From Bacillota bacterium (GTDB taxonomy: Bacteria > Bacillota > Clostridia > Oscillospirales > Ruminococcaceae), in NCBI GenBank assembly GCA_023396215.1, contig JAEWWW010000156.1, forward strand, positions 1 to 10,439: DNA of 10,439 bases. Reading direction: 5' to 3'. A program made the translations under genes and the position numbers. The notes under the pieces were generated by a model. The model saw only the letters and a list, made by a program, of their open reading frames with translations, was not told the DNA's origin and ran no database searches. Shown here piece by piece: positions 6,004 to 10,439 of this stretch. Within the stretch, counting starts at the first letter, position 1. Every line of letters begins with the position of its first letter.

Positions 6004-6050
6004 TTGGCCGACCACCGTGGCCTTCGGCCAACCTCTCCAAGGAGAGGAAA
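6004..6050. repeat. Two-hairpin palindromic repeat unit, copy b
   Basis: TTGGCCGA (6004-6011) pairs with TCGGCCAA (6024-6031), or alternatively TGGCC-TTC-GGCCA (6018-6030) forms. This is followed by CCTCTCC-AA-GGAGAGG (6032-6047). Compared with copy a, both stems differ in sequence yet remain paired: CCCCTCC/GGAGGGG against CCTCTCC/GGAGAGG, with matching changes in both arms. That points to a family kept for its structure. Confidence 0.6.
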
Positions 6051-6079
6051 CTATCCGCATCACGAGGCAACCCACCCCG

Positions 6080-6814
6080 TCAGATTACAAACCCGCCGTT
6101 GGGGCTGATAACCTGCCCGGTGATAAAGCCCGCCTGCTCCGAGGCCAGAAAGGCCACCAGCCGCGCCACATCCTCGCTGCTGCCGATGCTGCCCAGCGGG
6201 GTCTGCTCCCGCAGCCCGCCAAGGGTTTCGGCGTCCAGCCCGCCGTTCATGTCGGTATCAATCACGCCGGGGGCGACGCAGTTCACCCGGATGCCCGAAG
6301 GCCCCAGCTCCTTGGCGAGGGCCTTGGTCATACCGATCACCGCCGCCTTAGCCGCCGAATAATGCACCTCGCAGGAGGCCCCCACCATCCCCCAAATGGA
6401 GGATATGTTGATGATGCAGCCCCGCTGCCGGGCAATCATCGGCCCCAGCACCGCCTGTGTGCAGTGAAACACCCCGTCAAGGTTGACCGCCATCATCTGC
6501 CGCCAGTCGTCGGGGGTGATGTCGGTAAACAGCTTTTGCTGGGCGATGCCCGCGTTGTTCACCAGCAGGTCGATGCCGCCGAAGCGCTCTGCGGCGGCCT
6601 GCACCATCGCCTGCACCTGCTGGGGGCAGGCCACATCGGCCTGCAGGGCAAGGGCGGGGCAGCCCTCGGCCTCCAGCCGTGCGGCAAGCTCCTGCGCGGC
6701 CCGCCCGCTGGTGTGGTAGTTGATTGCCAGTTGCCAGCCCTCGCCGGCCAGCGTAAGGGCAACCGCCCGGCCAATGCCGCGGGCGCCGCCGGTAATCAGC
6801 GCGGTCTTTTTCAT
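6080..6814 (-). CDS. Short-chain dehydrogenase/reductase, FabG-like or EF-P 5-aminopentanone reductase (YmfI) type
   Basis: NAD(P)H-dependent oxidoreductase of the classical SDR fold, 244 residues, the same length as E. coli FabG. It has the dinucleotide-binding motif TGGARGIG (8-15), D60, NNAG (86-89) and the catalytic tetrad N111, S139, Y152, K156 (YSAAK at 152-156). All four sit one residue from their FabG positions. The C-terminus GQVISPNGGFVI (233-244) resembles, as far as I recall, the clostridial reductases annotated as acting on modified elongation factor P. No fatty-acid genes are nearby, which weakens a biosynthetic FabG call. I chose the ATG at 6814 because GGAGG lies eight bases upstream; an in-frame ATG at 6829 (adding MEDEQ) has no ribosome site and its codons form that GGAGG. 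It follows the exporter after 96 bp and may be co-transcribed with it. SDR assignment is certain; substrate is open. Confidence 0.9.
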   Translation of the reverse strand: MKKTALITGGARGIGRAVALTLAGEGWQLAINYHTSGRAAQELAARLEAEGCPALALQADVACPQQVQAMVQAAAERFGGIDLLVNNAGIAQQKLFTDITPDDWRQMMAVNLDGVFHCTQAVLGPMIARQRGCIINISSIWGMVGASCEVHYSAAKAAVIGMTKALAKELGPSGIRVNCVAPGVIDTDMNGGLDAETLGGLREQTPLGSIGSSEDVARLVAFLASEQAGFITGQVISPNGGFVI

Positions 6815-6910
6815 CTGTTCATCCTCCATACAGGCGCCTCAAGCCGCAAAACCGCCGCCGCTTTGCCGTTGGGCAGGCCGCAGCGCCGGTCGTTTCTTTA
6901 CTGTCTGGGG

Positions 6911-8653
6911 CTATTTATCCTCGTGCATGTGGTAAAGCTCGTAGTAAAGCCCCTTCTTTTCCATGAGCTGCGCGTGGGAGCCCTGCTCCTCAATGCCGTT
7001 TTTGGTCAGCACCAGGATGGTATCCGCCCGGCGGATGGTGGTCAGCCGGTGGGCGATGGTGAAGGTGGTGCGGCCTTGGGCCAGCCGCTCCAGCGACTGC
7101 TGCACCAGCCGTTCGCTCTCGTTATCCAGCGCCGAGGTGGCCTCGTCCAGTATCAGAATCGGCGGGTTTTTCAGGAATACGCGGGCGATGCTGATACGCT
7201 GCTTCTGCCCGCCCGAGAGTTTCACCCCGCGCTCGCCCACATAAGTATCATAGCCGTCGGGCAGCTCGAGGATGAAATCGTGAGCGCCCGCCATACGGGC
7301 CGCCTCCACAATCTCCTCCCGGGTAGCGCCCGGCCGTCCATATTCGATGTTGTCGTAAACCGTGCCGCCAAAAAGGTAAACGTCCTGCTGCACCATGCCG
7401 ATGTTGGAGCGCAGCGAATGGGTGGTGAACCGCTTGATATCCACCCCGTCGATGAGGATGCGCCCGCCGGTTACGTCATAAAACCGGGGGATAAGGCTGC
7501 ACAGCGTGCTTTTGCCGCTGCCCGAAGGCCCCACCAGCGCAATATTATCACCGGGTCGCACCAGCAGGCTGATGTTTGAAAGCACCCGGTCGTTATCCTC
7601 GGCGTACTGAAAGCTGACCTCCTCAAAGCGCACCTCGCCCTTGACGTCGGCTAAATCAATGGCGTCGGGTGCGTCGGCAATCTCCACCGGCACGTCCATA
7701 ATCTCAACAAACCGCTCGATGCCGGTCATACCCCGCTGAAACTGCTCGGCAAACTCCACAACCCGGCGCACCGAAGCAAGCAGAGTGGTTACATACAGCA
7801 GGTAGGCGGTCAGGTCGGCGGGGGTTATCCTGCCATAAATCAAAAACAGCGAGCCCGCCACCAGCACCACCAGATACATCAGCCCGTCAAAGGCGCGTGT
7901 AACGGTGTGAAACCCCGCCAGATAGCGGTAGTTCAGCTTTTTGATGGTGAGAAAATGCTGGTTGCCGCTTTCAAACTTGTCTATCTCGTGATCCTCGTTG
8001 GCGAAGGATTTCACCACCCGCACACCCAGCAGGCTATCCTCCACCTGTGCGTTGAGCTCGCCGATTTGGTGCCGTGACTTCCTAAAGGTGGCGCGCATCT
8101 GCTTGTTAAAGTACCGGGTGCTGACCAGCATAATCGGCAGCAGGATAAAGATAATCAGCGTCAGCCACAGGTTGATGCCCGAAAGGATGATAAAGGCCGC
8201 CGTGATCTTCAGCCCGGCGATGAAAAACTCCTCGGGGCAGTGGTGCGAAAATTCGGTGACCTCAAAGAGGTCGCTGGTGACCCTCGCCATAATCTGCCCG
8301 ATTTTCGAGTTGTCATAGTAAGAGAAAGAAAGCTGCTGCAGGTGGCTGAAGAGATCCCGCCGCATATCGGTTTCTATCCTCGCGCCCATCACATGCCCGA
8401 TGTTGTTCATGTTGTAGTTGGCAACCGCGTCGATGACCCGCAGGGTCAGGTAGAGGCCGCCCAGAGAAAGCACCGTCTTTACTGTGAAGCCGGGCAGGTT
8501 GTTGGTGGCGGTGTCGATGATATAACGTACAATCAGCGGCAGCGCCAGCTCGCAGCCGGTGGTCATAGACGCGCAAAAGAGGTCGAATATCAAAATAGAA
8601 CGGTACTTTTTAAAGTAGGGTACAAACCGTTTTATCAGCGTGAAGGTTTTCAT
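6911..8653 (-). CDS. ABC exporter half-transporter (fused membrane and ATPase domains)
   Basis: A 580-residue membrane exporter of the MsbA/multidrug type, expected to work as a dimer. The N-terminal membrane domain (about 1-310) has hydrophobic segments near 19-47, 60-80, 142-162, 163-180 and 257-275, with coupling-type sequence around 200-225. The ATPase domain (about 340-580) is complete: Walker A GPSGSGKST (375-383), Q-loop VQQD (421-424), signature LSGGQ (479-483), Walker B ILILDE (499-504) with catalytic Glu504, D-loop SALD (507-510) and H-loop His535. All catalytic residues are present, so it could act as a homodimer. No second half-transporter is adjacent, so a heterodimer would need a distant partner. 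The ATG at 8653 is preceded by AAGGAG. It follows the channel gene after 293 bp. Its substrate cannot be inferred from its neighbours. Confidence 0.93.
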   Translation of the reverse strand: MKTFTLIKRFVPYFKKYRSILIFDLFCASMTTGCELALPLIVRYIIDTATNNLPGFTVKTVLSLGGLYLTLRVIDAVANYNMNNIGHVMGARIETDMRRDLFSHLQQLSFSYYDNSKIGQIMARVTSDLFEVTEFSHHCPEEFFIAGLKITAAFIILSGINLWLTLIIFILLPIMLVSTRYFNKQMRATFRKSRHQIGELNAQVEDSLLGVRVVKSFANEDHEIDKFESGNQHFLTIKKLNYRYLAGFHTVTRAFDGLMYLVVLVAGSLFLIYGRITPADLTAYLLYVTTLLASVRRVVEFAEQFQRGMTGIERFVEIMDVPVEIADAPDAIDLADVKGEVRFEEVSFQYAEDNDRVLSNISLLVRPGDNIALVGPSGSGKSTLCSLIPRFYDVTGGRILIDGVDIKRFTTHSLRSNIGMVQQDVYLFGGTVYDNIEYGRPGATREEIVEAARMAGAHDFILELPDGYDTYVGERGVKLSGGQKQRISIARVFLKNPPILILDEATSALDNESERLVQQSLERLAQGRTTFTIAHRLTTIRRADTILVLTKNGIEEQGSHAQLMEKKGLYYELYHMHEDK

Positions 8654-8688
8654 AGGAACAGGTTCTCCTTTTCAAGCTGTCAATAGCG

Positions 8689-8714
8689 GGCGCGGGCGTA
8701 AAACGCCCCGCGCC
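8689..8714. other. G+C-rich hairpin upstream of the exporter
   Basis: GGCGCGGGCG (8689-8698) pairs with CGCCCCGCGCC (8704-8714), with one bulged base and a 5-base loop. It lies 35 bases upstream of the exporter start. On the minus strand CGCTATTGACAG follows, not a T-run; on the plus strand TTT follows. It may end read-through from the channel gene or structure the exporter leader, but neither is clear. Confidence 0.4.
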
Positions 8715-8740
8715 TTTGCCTGGTCGGTTGGATTATCGGG

Positions 8741-8905
8741 ATTAGGGGCTTTCTTAAAACTCCAAACTCTTGGTAAATTCTACTAAAACCAGCGTCTGCT
8801 GCGTTCAAAATGCCCGAAATACATCAAGTATTCCTGCGCTTTTGGCCTTGCAGCTACTTGTTTTCAGCAAATTTTCAGGCGGTTTTCCGTTTTAAGAAAC
8901 GCCCT
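8741..8905 (+). repeat. Dispersed 165-bp MITE-like repeat, copy 2
   Basis: Second copy of the element at 86-250, same orientation, same length, no indels, 14 substitutions. Its terminal inverted repeats (8744-8760 and 8889-8905) are identical to those of copy 1. The internal GTATTCC hairpin has one mismatch here. It fills most of the gap between the mechanosensitive channel and the exporter genes. Flanking sequence differs from copy 1 immediately outside the element, which fixes its ends to within about one base. No target-site duplication is visible. Confidence 0.85.
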
Positions 8906-8946
8906 GAGATATCGGTTGGAATGTATTTTGGCACGCAGCGGAGCGG

Positions 8947-10209
8947 TTAAGACAAGGCCGGGCCGTCCTCCCGGGCCTCCATCGCCCGCTGCAGGTCATA
9001 CCCTGCGGCCTCCTGAAAGATGCGCAGCCCAAAGCGCGGGGCCACCGCCAGCAGATGGTCAAAGATATCGGCCTGCACCATTTCATAGGCCGCCCAGCTG
9101 GTATCCTTGCAAAAGGCGTAAATCTCCAGCGGCAGCCCGCGGCCCTGTATGGGCAGCTGCCGCACCATCAGCAGCATATCCGGGTTGATGCCGGGGTGGT
9201 GGGTCAGGTAGTTCTGGATATACACCCTGAATACCCCAATATTGGTCAGCCGCCGTCCGTTGATGGGCTGGTTCATGTCAAAGCCCTTTGTGTCGTTATA
9301 CTGCGCAATCTCCCGGCGCTTTTGCGGGAGGTATTCCTTTAAGTACTCCACCCTTTGCAGCTCATCCAGCAGTGCCTCCGAGCAGAAACTGATGCTGCCG
9401 GTATGGATGCAGATTGAACGCATAATCCGCCTGCCGCCCGAGTCATACATGGTGCGCCAGTTGGTAAACGAGCCCGAAATCAGCGAATAGGCGGGAATAT
9501 TGGTGGTGGTGTGGTCAAAGTTTTCGACCCGCACCGTGCTGAGCAGCAGCTCGGTCACGGTACCGCTGGCCGAGTAAGCGGGCACCTCGATGATATCGCC
9601 GATGCGTATCATGTCGTTGGCGGTCAGCTGTATTCCGGCGATAAAACCCATGATGGCGTCCTTAAACACAAAGGAAAGCACGGCCGCCAGCGCGCCGATG
9701 CCCCCCAGCAGTATCAGCGGGCTCTGGTTCAAAAAGGCCGCCACCATAATGATGCCGCCGATAATCAGGGCGAATATCTTTACCGCCTGCAAAAGCCCCT
9801 TGATGGGCTTGCTCTTTGAAACCTCATAAGTGCGGTAAACATCGTCCAGCGCGTTGAGCACCGCGTCGAGGATGAACAGCACCACCACCGTCAGGTAAAC
9901 GGTGGCTGCCCGCTCAATCCAGCGCTGGTAACCGGGGAAGGAGTCGGCAAAAACGGTGAGCACCACCGGGGTCACAAGGTGTGAAAACCGGCGGAACACC
10001 CCACGGCGCAGCAGGATGCTCTCCCAGCTATGTCGGCTGCTCTTGCTCAGGTAGACGGTCAGCCATATCACCAGCCGCTTGGCGGCGGCGCTGCCGACGG
10101 CGCAGAGCAGCAGGATGCAAACCACCAGCAGCAGCTGCGAAAGGCTGGCGGCTGTTTTTTCCGCCATGCCAAGCCCGATTAAGTATCCGGCGATTGCTTT
10201 CTGGCTCAT
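8947..10209 (-). CDS. ybdG: MscS-family mechanosensitive channel, YbdG/MscM type
   Basis: Membrane channel expected to open under membrane tension and release osmolytes during hypo-osmotic shock. The 420-residue product has hydrophobic segments near 22-45, 75-90, 101-122, 141-160 and 164-192. The last is the Gly/Ala-rich pore-lining helix (GGIGALAAVLSFVFKD, 169-184). The MscS beta-domain follows, with IQLTANDMIRIGD (193-205). Close matches to E. coli YbdG (415 residues) include LTANDM, GDIIEVP, TTNIPAYSLIS, SGGRRI (257-262), LTNIGVFR (321-328), MLLMVRQLP (345-353), LPLEIYAF (359-366) and IQADIFDH-like VQADIFDH (378-385). This places it in the YbdG branch rather than with short MscS (286 residues). 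The ATG at 10209 has AAGGAGG five bases upstream. It is probably an independent stress-response gene, as no osmotic-regulation gene is adjacent. Confidence 0.92.
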   Translation of the reverse strand: MSQKAIAGYLIGLGMAEKTAASLSQLLLVVCILLLCAVGSAAAKRLVIWLTVYLSKSSRHSWESILLRRGVFRRFSHLVTPVVLTVFADSFPGYQRWIERAATVYLTVVVLFILDAVLNALDDVYRTYEVSKSKPIKGLLQAVKIFALIIGGIIMVAAFLNQSPLILLGGIGALAAVLSFVFKDAIMGFIAGIQLTANDMIRIGDIIEVPAYSASGTVTELLLSTVRVENFDHTTTNIPAYSLISGSFTNWRTMYDSGGRRIMRSICIHTGSISFCSEALLDELQRVEYLKEYLPQKRREIAQYNDTKGFDMNQPINGRRLTNIGVFRVYIQNYLTHHPGINPDMLLMVRQLPIQGRGLPLEIYAFCKDTSWAAYEMVQADIFDHLLAVAPRFGLRIFQEAAGYDLQRAMEAREDGPALS

Positions 10210-10245
10210 GTCATCCTCCTTTTTCTGTCGTCTGTAATTTTTGGG

Positions 10246-10266
10246 GGCTGCCGCGATAAGGCAGCC
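10246..10266. other. Short hairpin upstream of the mechanosensitive channel gene
   Basis: A perfect 7-bp inverted repeat, GGCTGCC and GGCAGCC, with a 7-base loop lies between the partial gene at the right edge and the channel gene. On the minus strand CCCCAAAAATT follows instead of Ts, so it is a poor terminator. It would form in the channel gene's 5' leader if transcription starts upstream. Confidence 0.35.
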
Positions 10267-10300
10267 GCTTCATAATACCGTAACACCCGCAGGCAGTTTT

Positions 10301-10439
10301 TTAACGCCTTCTGCGGCCACGGCGGCCCGACCTGCGCTGCTGCCCGGCAGCGGTAAACGAGCCGCTGGTGGGGGCCCGGCTGGATGCGGGCTTTAAAGGC
10401 GGTTCGGTGACCTGCATGGGGTAGGGGTGCTCCTCCACC
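10301..10439 (-). CDS. C-terminal end of an unidentified protein with an Arg/Gly-rich tail (partial)
   Basis: One minus-strand frame runs open from the window edge to a TAA at 10301-10303, giving about 45 residues that end in SGRRGRRRR. The visible part is Pro/Ser/Ala-rich and then strongly basic, with no fold. This looks like a disordered, nucleic-acid-binding tail of the type found on some RNA helicases, ribosome-associated proteins and sporulation PSP1 proteins. The family cannot be named from this fragment. Support for coding is the sensible position of the stop, 91 bp before the channel start, and a coherent basic tail; with so few codons this remains tentative. The upstream part lies outside the window. 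Confidence 0.55.
   Translation of the reverse strand, partial: VEEHPYPMQVTEPPLKPASSRAPTSGSFTAAGQQRRSGRRGRRRR

Noticed and set aside
6815..6910. Possible terminator between the exporter and the reductase
   Set aside because: Only weak, interrupted G+C-rich complementarity and no real T-run; co-transcription of the two genes remains plausible.
5912..7579. Very long plus-strand open frame (555 codons) opposite the reductase and exporter
   Set aside because: It spans two unrelated conserved genes and an intergenic repeat region. Its translation is rich in His, Arg, Gly, Ala and Pro without any motif, typical of the antisense of G+C-rich coding DNA.
8670..8686. TTGACA on the minus strand just upstream of the exporter as a -35 box
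   Set aside because: It lies too close to the ribosome site to leave room for a -10 and leader; no -10 is found.
1..10439. CRISPR arrays, tRNA or rRNA genes, phage or defence genes
   Set aside because: No regularly spaced direct repeats, no tRNA-like cloverleaf and no protein with such motifs was seen on either strand.

Overview
The window looks like chromosomal DNA of a fairly G+C-rich anaerobic Clostridia-type Firmicute, perhaps Oscillospiraceae/Ruminococcaceae. This is inferred from strong AGGAG-type ribosome binding sites on nearly every gene, a lipoprotein-type sugar-binding protein, the spacing of the MutY iron-sulfur cysteines, and palindromic intergenic repeats of a kind common in gut Clostridia. 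No ribosomal RNA or other taxonomic marker is present, so the assignment is soft. All seven complete genes, and one partial gene at the right edge, lie on the minus strand. Transcription therefore runs from position 10439 towards position 1.

Right part (10439 to 4740), in transcription order: the C-terminal end of an unidentified protein with an arginine-rich tail; a YbdG/MscM-type MscS-family mechanosensitive channel; an ABC exporter half-transporter; a short-chain dehydrogenase/reductase (FabG-like or the EF-P 5-aminopentanone reductase YmfI type); and the adenine DNA glycosylase MutY, closed by a strong intrinsic terminator. The gaps between these genes are 91 to 293 bp, apart from a 96 bp gap before the reductase, and several hold hairpins or repeats. 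This looks like a run of loosely linked housekeeping genes rather than one functional operon.

Left part (4650 to 300): a complete monosaccharide ABC importer operon, chvE (binding lipoprotein) - mmsA (double ATPase) - mmsB (permease). It has a candidate promoter and structured leader upstream of chvE and a hairpin terminator after mmsB. Between chvE and mmsA lie 173 bp with two inverted-repeat systems. The second can fold in two mutually exclusive ways, one of which pairs the mmsA Shine-Dalgarno sequence. This could tune transporter translation independently of the abundant binding protein and is the best candidate here for an undescribed regulatory element.

Non-coding DNA: a 165 bp element with 17 bp near-perfect terminal inverted repeats occurs twice (86-250 and 8741-8905), without indels and at about 91% identity. 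The mutY-reductase gap (5826-6079) is packed with palindromes, including two copies of a two-hairpin unit whose stems differ by compensatory changes. No tRNA, rRNA, CRISPR array, transposase or phage gene was seen.
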